Assembly (NCBI RefSeq): GCF_963678635.1
Contig: NC_087062.1
Span: 51,492,028-51,556,027 of the forward strand
Length of the DNA: 64,000 nt
Source: Symsagittifera roscoffensis
Taxonomy: Eukaryota > Xenacoelomorpha > Acoela > Convolutidae
Direction: 5' to 3'
Positions 1 to 10,928 of the stretch are shown one piece after another. The first letter of the stretch is position 1. Each line of letters opens with the position of its first letter. Under the pieces are notes generated by a model that made no database searches, was not told where the DNA came from, and saw only the letters and a program-made list of their open reading frames with translations. The position numbers were made by a program, and so were the translations under genes.

Positions 1-1
1 T

Positions 2-841
2 CGAAACCCAAATATTGACCTACAGTCAATTGGAATATACTCAAAATCCGATATACAACATCACATTAGAACACAACAATTCCAAGAATTATTAACACAA
101 ATGGACACTATACAAAGACAATCAATTGACCAAAACTTACGCAAACTTGCCGAAACCGCAGGATTTGCAGATATTTATACACAAGATTATAGCGGATATT
201 TTAAAGACATTAAAGACTATATATATCTAAACGGTGAAAAATATAGACCACAAGATATTTCACCTATAAATATTTTTAGCTTTGTTACACTAAAAAATGA
301 AATTCTCGTTTTTCTAGGATGGCCCTACTACATCTTAGAAAAATTGACTATTTTATACGCAATGTTTAACTTTATAGGATTTCTTTTTTCGCTTTTAAAA
401 GGAATCTATAATACATGCGCTATACACACACAAGTAAATAGACAAGCAAGTGTAGCACGCATACTATTTGCAGGATTTTTTGGAATTTTTTCATCATCAA
501 TAAATAAAATTCTTTTAGACGCACAAATAAAAGAATACAACACAAAAATAGCAACAATACAGAACACATACGACGAAGAACATAACAATGTAGACATAAC
601 ACCTACAGCACCACAGTTACCACCCCTACCACATAACCATCCATTATCACGAGTCTCACAAAATTTTCGAAATTTAGCAATAACACATAATCCAAATTTT
701 AGACCAACCATATCACAAAGTCCCATTCAACATATAATGACACACCATCCACTAGATGAAAATACATATGAACAAATTATAGAACAACCCCATACCACCG
801 CTTTTCAGTCTCAAAATAATAATTTTTTTAGCCCACGATGA
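2..841 (+). CDS. Envelope-like glycoprotein, C-terminal part (retroelement env, 5' end outside window)
   Basis: The frame is open from the window edge to TGA, about 279 codons. It matches the C-terminal part of the env frame of the second element at 14298-15436. From the first in-frame Met (base 101), residues about 66-104 form a long hydrophobic stretch and 118-139 a second one, as expected for a membrane anchor. A polar, His/Asn/Pro-rich cytoplasmic-type tail follows. The ectodomain lies upstream of the window. In the second copy that ectodomain carries a Cys-aromatic pattern (CYKRIP, then VPCGS about 30 residues later) that recalls chuvirus-type glycoproteins carried by some invertebrate LTR elements; this is from memory and is inference. 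The stop overlaps the next ORF as ATGA. Family assignment is moderate; the coding nature is well supported by conservation between the two element copies. Confidence 0.7.
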   Translation, partial: RNPNIDLQSIGIYSKSDIQHHIRTQQFQELLTQMDTIQRQSIDQNLRKLAETAGFADIYTQDYSGYFKDIKDYIYLNGEKYRPQDISPINIFSFVTLKNEILVFLGWPYYILEKLTILYAMFNFIGFLFSLLKGIYNTCAIHTQVNRQASVARILFAGFFGIFSSSINKILLDAQIKEYNTKIATIQNTYDEEHNNVDITPTAPQLPPLPHNHPLSRVSQNFRNLAITHNPNFRPTISQSPIQHIMTHHPLDENTYEQIIEQPHTTAFQSQNNNFFSPR

Positions 842-2643
842 GCCGACAACTTGGATCCCTACACCGCTCAAATTCCCACCCAACCAACCTCAACACTCCA
901 ATTACAATAATTCCACTTTTTGCTTTCCCGCCACCCGATTTCCCAACCAATAATGTATCATCAGGCATGAATTCAGACACTAACTCACATATCTCAGTTT
1001 TATACTCCATTTCACAACTTAATAACTCAAATATTGAAACCCCTGATGAATTTGCAGACTCTGAACCATCTCCATCCAATAATTTTCAAACCAACTCCTC
1101 AGTTTTTTCAAAACCCCCTTTTCAACCAATCCCGTTAAATAACCCATTTCCATCCATTTCTACACCCTCTTATGCTTCTCAAGTCACCCCAACCTACTCC
1201 TCATTTCATTCAGACCGATCATCCAATTCTCCAGATACTCCCCAAATCTCCCAGGAACTAGATAATTTTATCACCCTACAACAACAACCCTTCCACCTTG
1301 AAAACCCCACTATAAATCAGATTTCATCCACAATAGAATCATCAAACCCACCTACCCCTACACCCTCTTCAGCTTATACCGCATCATTAGCACCATCCAC
1401 ATCCACCGAATCGTCAAATAGCACTAATAGAGCTTATCGCACTTTCAAAAGAAAATTCCCGAACCATCCATTTCCAACAAAACCAGGAACAGCCCGTGAA
1501 TATATTAATCATCCAAATCACACTAACACGAAAGATTTTTTAGCAATCACCCTACCTTCATTTCCACAATATACTTTGAACACTCCTAACAACACTAACG
1601 ACACACGTAATTTTGTAGATGAACAAGTTTTAATGCCTACACTTCATTGGACATCATATTATCATTTTACTAACCCCCTTTGCCTACCTTTATCTAATAC
1701 TCACATCGATATAGAAAGAAATAAAGATATGCTATATCGACTCACCACGCCACTAACACATAGACAATTTACTTATATAGGATATAAAAAGTCACTAAAA
1801 ACATACACTGCACCCCGAGCTAACGAATATACGCTAGAATATTACGATCACAACATCATCCGAGCTAACCAAGACCAATTTTTAGATGATGACCGTTTCG
1901 CTAACCCACAAATCACAGAAAAATTCTTTATCAAAACACCATATGTATTTACACTCAATATATTTGATCGCAAACTCGATCACATCATTTCTGAAGCACT
2001 AACCGACACACAAGCTTACGAAAGTTTTAAAGAAAAATTTCAATTATTTTCACTAACCTTTCATTTCCTTGCACCACACGAACGAGATTTGCACTGCTCA
2101 CACGATATTATGTTACGCACTAAACAAACCCACACATATACATATTATAGCTTCATACAAAATCACTTTGATCTACACACTCTATCAAGACAACCACACC
2201 ACCGTTTTCAATTTATTAACTCTAAATACACATCACCATTTTTTCTTAACTTCACATATTGCATCAAAGATACTAACCTTCACGGTATTCTTCGCAATTA
2301 TGATCCCATAACCCAAATGTATATTTTTTGTCCCATCACAAAGACCTTCAACGCAGAAGAATCCAGACCCTTCCTTATCCCACATGAATTTGTTCAACCT
2401 ATAGAAATCCCAATATTAGAATTCATCCACAACACTAAATACAATCACAAATTATATAATCTCATCCAAAACACACCTTATGATTTTGCAGTTGGCACTG
2501 AAGAACTAAAAACCATTAAAGCACTTCAATTGCTTTGGCCACTGCTTCAAACTAAAAACATCATTCGCATACTAGCAAAATTACTAACTCACTCCGACAT
2601 ATTACACGACATCTTCCCCCACGGTTTTTTCCCTGACGACTAA
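838..2643 (+). CDS. Post-env ORF of unknown function (601 aa), ATGA-overlapping env
   Basis: Intact 601-codon frame whose ATG shares bases with the env TGA (ATGA). This arrangement is known from termination-reinitiation in viruses and some non-LTR elements. Residues 1 to about 200 are low complexity and rich in Ser, Pro, Asn and Thr. Residues about 210-601 look globular, rich in aromatic residues and His, with an Ile/Leu-rich C-terminus ending in FFPDD. There is no signal peptide, clear membrane segment or motif I recognise. A broken but collinear homologue lies at 12513-14301; protein differences over an aligned 126-residue block are roughly one in seven, so the two elements are distinct insertions and the ORF was maintained in the family. 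A nucleocapsid-like, matrix-like or regulatory role is possible, but nothing in the sequence decides. Existence of the ORF is sure; its function is unknown. Confidence 0.8.
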   Translation: MSRQLGSLHRSNSHPTNLNTPITIIPLFAFPPPDFPTNNVSSGMNSDTNSHISVLYSISQLNNSNIETPDEFADSEPSPSNNFQTNSSVFSKPPFQPIPLNNPFPSISTPSYASQVTPTYSSFHSDRSSNSPDTPQISQELDNFITLQQQPFHLENPTINQISSTIESSNPPTPTPSSAYTASLAPSTSTESSNSTNRAYRTFKRKFPNHPFPTKPGTAREYINHPNHTNTKDFLAITLPSFPQYTLNTPNNTNDTRNFVDEQVLMPTLHWTSYYHFTNPLCLPLSNTHIDIERNKDMLYRLTTPLTHRQFTYIGYKKSLKTYTAPRANEYTLEYYDHNIIRANQDQFLDDDRFANPQITEKFFIKTPYVFTLNIFDRKLDHIISEALTDTQAYESFKEKFQLFSLTFHFLAPHERDLHCSHDIMLRTKQTHTYTYYSFIQNHFDLHTLSRQPHHRFQFINSKYTSPFFLNFTYCIKDTNLHGILRNYDPITQMYIFCPITKTFNAEESRPFLIPHEFVQPIEIPILEFIHNTKYNHKLYNLIQNTPYDFAVGTEELKTIKALQLLWPLLQTKNIIRILAKLLTHSDILHDIFPHGFFPDD

Positions 2644-2652
2644 CAGGTAAGT
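2644..2652 (+). promoter_or_regulatory. Consensus splice donor immediately after the post-env ORF
   Basis: CAG|GTAAGT directly follows the TAA stop. The same nine bases sit in the same place in the second element (12504-12512). A perfect donor at this spot in both copies suggests a spliced 3' untranslated region or spliced subgenomic RNA. TTTTTAG at about 2725-2733 is one possible acceptor. Confidence 0.55.
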
Positions 2653-4186
2653 ATAATTTCTATATATTCTTTACTAATAAATTCAAATTAAACACTAACC
2701 ATTCTTTATCCATGTCTCATTTTGATTTTTAGTCTTCATCTCACGATCATCTGCAAAATAAACAAAAGAAAAATAAAAAATAGAAAACTTCTTCAAATTG
2801 TTCAAAACTCTAATAATCTTTTGCACCAGCTAAATTAAATAAAGTTCATACAAATGTAGTAAATTAATTTATAAATTATTTCCCTAAAAGCAGTAATTCT
2901 AATAATGATGAAAATTTGTAACTTAATTTTTCCCCAAAACTAGCAGTAAAATTGAAATTCTATGTAGTAAATTGATAAAACGAAAATGCAGTACCAACCT
3001 TTTGATATTTCCATTCACTCGCACAAGAATTCTATCCAAACTCGCACAGCTCGCCCACGAAGAATTATTTAAATAATGAATTTTAGTTTCAAGCTTTCAC
3101 ACTCAACAACTCTAACACACGATAACAAGTTTCAAACTTTCCTTTAACCCGGTTGGAAAGGAATTATATACTAAACAAAACTAACCAATGCAGCTTACTA
3201 AACACCACAACACATAGAATAACAGCATGACTAAGAAAAGGAAACCAACGGTACCCAAACCGGATTAACCCAGTTTAAAACTGGATAATTTATTCTTTTG
3301 AAGACTATTATAAAGTCTAAGAAAGAAATAATAAAACACAAAAAAGTCGAAAGACAAACCCATACCAAAAACAATTTGATTTTTGAGAAAAGGACACAAC
3401 CAACGAAACATAAGAAAAACCACAATAAACCTAACATAAAAAGTTATCACATAACAGGACCTCTCACAGAAACCGCACGAAATCATACTCCCACTCCTGC
3501 TCTATAGCCGGCCTAACCCACCGCGCTACATCCACGCTTTGTGACCACATTTCTATTTTTAATAAGAGGTACTCAAGGGTGAGTAACTCTTCAAAATAAC
3601 CGAACTAAAACAAAAAGCTTTTGTGAGAACAACTAACCAAAATCATAATTAAAACACCAAACTAATAAAAATTTTATAAAATGTAAATTATACCTTGCAG
3701 TATATAGATCAGCATACAACACCAAAGACGAACATCCAAAGACAAAATGAACCCACTACACTCGAAAAGAATGGCCAACCACAATCAATATGCCGCCCAC
3801 AATCACAACTCAAAGGATTTAGAGTACGACTTGACTTCGCAGAAAAGGACTTCATTGAAATAGAACAATGACCACCTCGATGTTCAAGTATACGTACAGA
3901 TCCGAGTAATCAGGCATCCCCTCCACGCATAATCTCCACGCCATTCCCAGACAAGGTCAACCCAAAAGAAGTTCTCTACATGGAACAGAAAAACCTGTCA
4001 TAGCCAACCATTCTGAAATCAGATTTGAGTTTGTTGCGAAAACCCAGTCGTTGTCATGAGAAGACACAGCGATTGAACCTGGAACTTCTCTAACAAGAGA
4101 ACCCAGAAGAAATATGATGTTCGCCAAAAACCAACGTCCATCATCCATCCTTTGAATTGCAGAAAGACGATTCTAAAAAAAAACTC
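2653..4186 (+). other. Retroelement 3' noncoding region
   Basis: About 1.5 kb between the post-env ORF and the LTR, homologous to 10929-12503 in opposite orientation. It contains only short, poorly conserved frames on either strand. A Lys-rich 69-codon sense frame (3298-3507) and a hydrophobic antisense frame in the same area change at many residues between the two copies, so I do not call genes. Confidence 0.6.
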
Positions 4187-4613
4187 TGTAAAACCCGGAT
4201 GGGTGGAACCTGATTTAAACTACATTTTATGATTGGATAAATTAGATATTTTACCACTGTAAAGTATTTAATATTAACCAATCATGATCCATCTAACTAA
4301 CAACCCACTTATTTGTAAGTGCTGAAATTACTTGTAATTTCAGCACCAGAGAGATTTGAATTTAACTTAGAACTTAGTTGCCTCTTCGAGAGAACTTCAG
4401 CAGCCGCAATAAACCAGAATACTCTAGATCTATTGAGCCTAGCAGAGACTAGTTAAACAACCTGAGACTAGATAGTATAAGAGTAAGATTAGGATCGGTA
4501 TTAGACTAAGAAGTTGCACGAATCTATCCGGCCGAAAATAAGATAGCGTGACGAGCAGACGGTGTACCCTATCCGAAATTACTCTATGAGTTAACCACAT
4601 CGGTCCTAACTCA
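4187..4613 (+). mobile_element. Putative 3' LTR of element 1 (427 bp)
   Basis: Homology with the second element ends here on the outer side. The block starts TGTAAAACCC, ends AACTCA (TG...CA), and is exactly 427 bp in both elements. It holds AATAAA at 4408-4413. The flanks beyond AACTCA differ between the copies. No 5' LTR is in the window, so LTR status is inferred from position, termini and poly(A) signal. Confidence 0.6.
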
Positions 4614-6403
4614 CTCATCACTTCGTTTTATATAAATGGATCCATATGAGGATGTATTTCAGTTCTGGGGATATTTTTAATGTTTAATTTTGGTGCCTCG
4701 TCTAAGCCCGATCCTTCTAAAAGAGTGACACAAAGTCTTGTCTGATATTGGCTTTTCAACTTCGCCCAATCTCTTCTGATTGGGTAACACGTGTTAAATG
4801 TTCAATTTCTGCTGTTGAGTGTGCCTGATTGCAACCCTTAGCTTTTGCTGATTCGCTTAGTTCCGGATTTAAAAGCCCGTACATGATCTCATAGATTGAT
4901 TGCATGTTGATTGGGCTTCATCTGCAATCACTCCACCATAAAACTTTTTGCTTCCATCTGGATGTGTATTCTTCGGGTTCATTCGTCAAAAATGGCATAC
5001 TTTAATCTTCATTTATGTCGGGTTTGAAATGGTCTTTCGTTTGCTTCTTTCCCAATTTGGTTCCAGTCTTTTTACCAATTTTTAAATCTTGTTTTTATCG
5101 ATTAATCTGCTGCTTTGATTTTCCGCTTCTAGATTTTTTTCTCTTGTCTCATTCGTTTGTTCTACTTTAGTTTGTTCTCATTTTTTTGAGTGAGAACAAA
5201 AACTTCTTTTTCGTTTCTGTAATCGTTTTGATCCGTCTCGACCTTTTTATTAGTAACTCTCTACTGATACAATGTGAAACGTTCCCCCTCTGCCTATATT
5301 TGTTAGCTACGATATCAAGAGTAAGGGTACGTTAACTTATTGGTATAATGAAAAACCATTGGTTCTGATTCAGATATTGGCAACGCTCAAGGTCAGCACA
5401 GATGATGTCATCATACGAAGACAACTAATTCGTTATAAGGCCTTAAAAGAAACCGTAGCAATGATCTTAAACGACTAAATGAAAGTTGTCATCCAAAATA
5501 TTTGGATAAAAATAAAATAATTCAAACTGTTTTTGACTGATTTCTAAAAAAACTTCTTTGGCTTAACTCATCCTAATTTTTTGTGTTCACTGTCACCTTA
5601 ATTAACTAACCGAATCAGCGTAGGCGAATACCAACCACCAGCCACAGAATTGCCATCAGCACACATCGACAACTTAGCTGGAGCATACCAGGTTTTAGCA
5701 TTAGAAACTACCCCAGCCCCAATTAGAAGCTTAGTCGAACCCGAGCAAGACAAAAAAGGAAAAATATTTAAGGGTAGCCGGTAACTGTGAATGTAGCACA
5801 GACTGTTCCGACCAGTCTTAATAAAGTTCAAAAAAGTTTTCTCAATCTGGTGCCTTTTTCTGCGTGGTGTGACAAAAAATCTGAACAAAGTTATTTTGCA
5901 GAAAACTTTGAGTTTTGAGTTTTTTTACTCCCAAATTGGCACTTAAAACACCCAAACTAAATTTACTCAAATGAAACTAAATAAATTTTTACGGCTTAAA
6001 CTAACCATAAATAAGCTATTCAATTTGATATATCAGTTGACTCATTCCAATCATTTTTGTGGCATCTGATTTTGCTTGGAAAACAAAATTTTCAAAATGG
6101 GCGAAACAATAATTTTTTTTCAAAAGGTCATCATACCAGCAAATTTTACAAAAACAATGTAAGAAGAGCCGGTTTTTTCTCAAAGCAGCACAGATTGTTC
6201 CGATCAAAATCTCTAAAATTTTTTTTTTTTTTGAAATTGGTGTAGTTTTTACTACGTGATGTTATAAAAATATCTGACGTAAAAATACATTACCCGTACC
6301 GAACTTTTCTCACAACTTCACGTCTGATCAAACAATTGTCTGACACTAGCTGTTTTTCAGCTCTGTGCATATCTCTTTCACATGTGATCACTTCTGCCAT
6401 TTG
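4614..6403. other. AT-rich spacer without a recognisable gene; contains a ~95-bp direct repeat
   Basis: No convincing coding frame on either strand. Bases about 5795-5890 and 6180-6275 share a diverged unit (AGCACAGA.TGTTCCGA followed by a TCTGGTG/ATTGGTG...CTTTTT run), an old direct repeat. A similar short block (CTGATTTTGC.TGGAAAAC) occurs at about 6065 and 7988. Confidence 0.5.
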
Positions 6404-6605
6404 CAGACTATACCTGAGTCAGACATGACTATACCTGAACAGATATGACTATAAATGGTCAGACATAACTATACCTGGTCAGACATGACTAAACCTGGTC
6501 AGAAATGACTATACCTGGTCAGACATGACTATACCTGAGTCAGACATGACTATACCTGGTCAGACATGACTATACCTGGTCAGACATGACTATACCTACT
6601 TCAGG
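6404..6605 (+). repeat. 20-21-bp minisatellite, about 9 units
   Basis: Tandem copies of CAGACATGACTATACCTGGT with variants (GAGT for GGT, ATAAAT for ATACCT). It ends in ACTTCAGGTCTGATCATG, which resembles the inverted array at 7061-7300. Confidence 0.9.
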
Positions 6606-6887
6606 TCTGATCATGTAGAAAACTTAGCGCCATGTAACAGCAGAAACACAGATGGATATAATATAGTCCACTGTAGTCTTACGATAAAACAACAAGCCGG
6701 CAGGGTTTTGTGATAAGGCAAAGAATCATGACTGCCTATTCTTAACTATTCACTTTGATCTTGTATGAATTGTTTCGGGAGCGACCTAGCTCCCAATCCA
6801 ATCGGATAGTTTAAAAATTTTATGGTCCGAGCTGTTGTTTTTTTGTTATGTGTGAGTTATGAAGAAAAAAGATCCTTTGTTTCACTT

Positions 6888-7060
6888 ATCGCTTCTCGGC
6901 TTTTTGGCTAAGATCATGTGTGATATCTGTTTTTGTCCGCTTAATATCTGGCATGCTGGGCATTGCCTGGCACCAATATTAAGCTGATTTTTGCTTCTCG
7001 AGTTAACACCGAAGCTTGCTTCGATTGACTCATAGATTGTCCCGGTCTTACAATACCATA
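6888..7060 (+). ncRNA. U2 snRNA-like sequence, probably a pseudogene
   Basis: The first 29 bases match the 5' end of U2 snRNA almost perfectly (ATCGCTTCTCGGC.TTTTGG then CTAAGATCA). ATATCTG and CTTAATATCTGG follow as in U2. AATATTAAGCTGATTTTTGC lies in the position of the Sm site region, and CCCGGTCTTACAATACC resembles the start of stem-loop IV. The branch-point pairing element, normally GTAGTA, reads GTGATA here, and the 3' half is only weakly similar, so a functional U2 is unlikely. It sits between two oppositely oriented minisatellites. Confidence 0.7.
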
Positions 7061-7300
7061 ATGATATGTCTGCTTCAGGTCATGTCATACAATTTCAGGC
7101 ATAATTATGTCTGGTACAGGTGTGATCATGTAAAGTCAGGTATGATCATGTCTGCTTCAGGTATGATCATGTCTGGTTCAACTATGATCATGTCTGGTCC
7201 AGGTATGATCATGTAAAAACAGATCTGAAATATACCCTGGACAGGCCTGATCATACCTGGACCCGACCTGAAGAAGACATGATCATACCTGAATTTTTCC
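7061..7300 (-). repeat. 20-21-bp minisatellite inverted relative to 6404-6605
   Basis: Units read TCAGGTATGATCATGTCTGG, close to the reverse complement of the left array unit. From about 7225 the orientation flips back (GATCATACCTGGAC, GACATGATCATACCTG), so the array also contains a short internal inversion. Confidence 0.85.
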
Positions 7301-9409
7301 ATAGTTATCATATCTGCACATGTCCGATTCAGACATGTACAGCGAAAAAAGAGACATGCCACAGGACTGATACAGATCTGAAAGTTGAATGAAATTTCGA
7401 TTTCCAGATTTGAATTTAAGTAACACTTTCAGTACGGGTATAGACATTTTTGACAATTTTAGTAATATAGGCAATTAAAACAACAGTTTTAGAAGAAAAA
7501 TGACAGGAAAGACAAAAAAAATTCAAAAATTTTCATTACGAGGCCAAAATATGCATTTTGTGAACTGTAAGCGGATTCCGCAACAAGGAAGAACCTTTTG
7601 TTCTTTTTTATTCGTTCCTTTTCTTTGATGGTTCTGACAAATTCTTAACTTGTTTAAAGACTTGTCTTTGGAATCTAGGAGCATACAGACTCAAAATTGT
7701 GCGCCTATCCATTACAGTTTGACCTCGTTTTTTTTGAAATTTTTTTCCATAATTCTTCTGAGTTTTTGAAGTTCCTGATTATAAAAATGGCCTTAAAAAT
7801 CTCCAAAAACTAATTAAAATTAAAATTAGGCTCAATTAGGCAATTGCAAACGGCCCTAATTAAGCATATTAAGCGTGCTCGCCCACTTTACCTGCTGTTA
7901 CAAATCTAAAATCTACAAATCTAAGACTTTAAACCGCCTTTTTTTGACTTTTCCCATGATTTTTCCCATGATTTTCTGTCGTAGCTGATTTTGCCTGGAA
8001 AACTAAAAAAAATTAAACAGACCCGAATACAAAGTTTTTCCTCGTCTTTCAAATAGTCGTAACAATAAGGAGATCTAATATTGAAAGTTAGCGTTAAGAG
8101 AACCACAAATTCAAACAAAGGGATTGCCTTACTCTTGATTTGTTTCAACTAAACTGCACTCTTCCTATTCAAAGAACTGTCAACGCATGTCAGTACATGT
8201 AATTTACCTAGTGTCCATGTAAAAGTTTTCTTCTCTGTTTTAATTCTACAGAAGCCTGCGATAACTTTGGATGCGATACGACACAAAAGCAAATGGTCTA
8301 GCAAATGGCTGACAATGTGATAAAAGGGCAGCTTAGGTCAATTTACCTGACTTGGCCAGTTAAATTTTATTCCAATCTTCGAGTTGTTTTCGGAAATTTC
8401 AATGAAACGAATTACCATTAGGTAACTCTCTGCTTCAAATTCATAAACACATCCGTATCCTTCTTTCCATTTTGAATTATTACCGAAATTTCTGTCGTGA
8501 AAATGACCGCTAACACAAAATTGTCAGGTATTTTCATAAAACTTAATTGTCAGTGTCCTTAGGCGGATTGCGGTTTCCCTAAAAAAGGATCATTGGTTAA
8601 TTTGGCTTTCAAAATACAACAATTTTCTCCTAAAAACTCATTCCGATGTATTAGCTTTATGATCCAACTAAAATTGATAAGATTTAAATTGATCCAAATT
8701 AAAATGAATGTGCTTTTCGAAGCAACGGAGAAAATTTTTTTTTCTTCATTTTATAATGAGTTTCAATTCTCTTCATTTTTTAGGTCTCAGAGTGTTGTAC
8801 TTGGCGTGGCAGTCGCAGTAGTATATAGCAGTGTTTTGACACAAAAACGTTTAGTCATAATTTAGACGCTATCATCTGGGGTTTTTTATTCCTGTCACGA
8901 AAAGAGGAGAAACTGTGTATTCTGTTTTTTCTTTGCCCCTGAAAAATTAGTCGTGATTACGGGGTGTGATAAAAACTTTCAAAATTATTTATCACTCGGG
9001 AAAGACGGCTTCGAGTTTCTTGCTTTTTGAAGGAACTGAGAGTGAATTCATGGCATATTAAAGGGAATCAACCGTACAATTGCGCTTGGCAAGATACTTA
9101 AATACATGCGGGCTAATCGATTTCTTTGCCTGCAAATTTCACCAAATACTTGAAAATTTATTTATAAAATAAACAACTGGAAAGTTTTTTCATAAATCTT
9201 TTGCGCATGCCTGATTTTGAATTTCTGTGTTGGTCGAAAGTTTTTCTTTTCGTCTTGTTCTGGTAACTCAAATGGTCGAAAATTTTTATATTAGTGGGTA
9301 GCTGGATAGTAAAAGATAGTAGTATTCAAGATAGCTGGAGAATTCGAGCCGAAAAAAATTCTTCAAATACTACTTTTTCGGTCAGCAAAAAAAAACAACG
9401 AAAGAAAAT
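7301..9409. other. AT-rich DNA, nothing recognised
   Basis: Only short unsupported frames. GTACGGGTA at about 7433 is the inverse of TACCCGTAC at about 6291. These could be the outer ends of a nonautonomous element enclosing both minisatellites and the U2-like sequence, but no target duplication is evident. Confidence 0.4.
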
Positions 9410-10190
9410 GTATACGTGGTTAGATTTTTGACTCAAAATATGTGGTAGACTCTTCAAGGTCAAAGTACATCAGCTTATATCTGAACACTCGATAATTTTT
9501 TGACCAGAGTTATGATAATAAAAAGTGCTGAGCATCGAAAAAAAAACATCTAAAAAATGATAAATAAGTCTAATTTTGCCTCATAATGTGTAATATTAAA
9601 CATCAAGGTCATGTTTCATCATTTTATATCTCAAAAACTATTGATTTTTTCAACACGGGCGCGTATAATAAAGTTACTCATTATCAAAAAGTGTGTTTGA
9701 AAAAACTATGTAGTGCATTGCTCGAGTTTTGCCTCACCATGTATGTAATATGACTCATCAAGGTCATAATACATCAACTTGCATCTCATTAACTGTTAAT
9801 TTTTTGACCGTAAACACGAACATGAAAGTTGCTCAGCAATGAAACCTATGCCATAAAAATTATGCTCTGATCCTTTGTTGCCTCATCATATCTAGTATGA
9901 CTCATTAAGGTAAGGTTACTTCATCAATAATCTCTTTAACTGTTATTTTTTTCGACCATAGACCAGAATATGGACGTTGCTCAGTATTATTAACTACAAT
10001 TGAAAAAATATACGTGGTTTGAGTTTTGACTCATTCTATTTGAACCATAGTTATGAACATGAAAGTTGTTCAGCAGCAAAATTTACGTCTCCAAAACTAT
10101 GAACTGATCGAATTTCGCTCACCATATGTAGTAAGAATCATTTGGGTTGCTCAGCCTCATCAATTAGATGAAATTGAACCTGCAATGTTC
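9410..10190 (+). repeat. Degenerate satellite, period about 154 bp, about 5 units
   Basis: Recurring order of blocks: TTTTGCCTCA, ATGACTCATCAAGGTCAT, CATCAACTT.TATCTC, TTTTTTGACCATAG, GAACATGAAAGTTGCTCAGCA. The CAAGGTCA block recurs at about 9458, 9605, 9758 and 9912. Units are diverged, so the array is old. Confidence 0.75.
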
Positions 10191-10501
10191 TTTTTTGTTC
10201 TATCATGATACAAGGGTCAACTCATCAAGTTCATGTGTAGTTATTTGTTTTTGCTTTGTTTACTGATAAGTCTGGCATAAGAAAATCAACTTCGTTGCTA
10301 TTTTATATCATTTTAGTGAAGAAAAACAAACAAATTCTGATCAGCATAAAATTGAGCTAAGTTTCTACCTCTTAACTACAAATTTTTATTTTGAACGTTA
10401 ATCCCAAAACTGTCAAAACTGAAAATTGAGTCAAAAAACAAAATTTTTCATCTCCTGAGCTCAACATAAAGCATGTCGTACAAAAACGTAACTGCCTATA
10501 T
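10191..10501. other. AT-rich flank of element 2, nothing recognised
   Basis: No gene or repeat is evident apart from the edge of the satellite. It abuts the outer end of the inverted LTR. Confidence 0.5.
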
Positions 10502-10928
10502 TGAGTTATAACCGATGTGGTTAACTCATAGAGTAATTTCGGATAGGGTACACCGTCTGCTCGTCACGCTATCTTATTTTCGGCCGGATAGATTCGTGCA
10601 ACTTCTTAGTCTAATACCGATCCTAATCTTACTCTTATACTTTCTAGTCTCAGGGTGTTTAACTAGTCTCTGCTAGGCTCAATAGATCTAGGGTATACTG
10701 GTTTATTGCGGCTGCTGAAGTTCTCTTGGAGAGACAACTAATTTCTAAGTTAAATTCAAATCTCTCTGGTGCTGAAATTCCAAGTAATTTCAGCACTTAC
10801 AAATAAGTGGGTTGTTAGTTAGATGGATTAAGATTGGTTAATATTAAATACTTTGCAGTGGTAAAATATCCAATTTATCCAATCATAAAATATAGTTTAG
10901 ATCAGGTTCCACCCATCCGGGTTTTACA
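10502..10928 (-). mobile_element. Putative 3' LTR of element 2 (427 bp)
   Basis: Reverse-complement homologue of 4187-4613, same length and same TG...CA ends. The poly(A) signal AATAAA (as TTTATT) is at 10702-10707. The element lies tail-to-tail with element 1. No matching 5' copy was seen upstream of gag around 27 or 33 kb. Confidence 0.6.

Noticed and set aside
3265-3486. Hydrophobic antisense ORF in the element 3' region, with a counterpart at 11675-11863
   Set aside because: The two versions differ at about one residue in six with radical changes and different ends, as expected for an unselected frame over AT-rich DNA.
3957-4148. 63-codon antisense ORF near the LTR
   Set aside because: The counterpart in element 2 is broken by several stops and frameshifts.
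7126-7362. 78-codon minus ORF with DMIIP repeats
   Set aside because: Translation of the 20-bp minisatellite.
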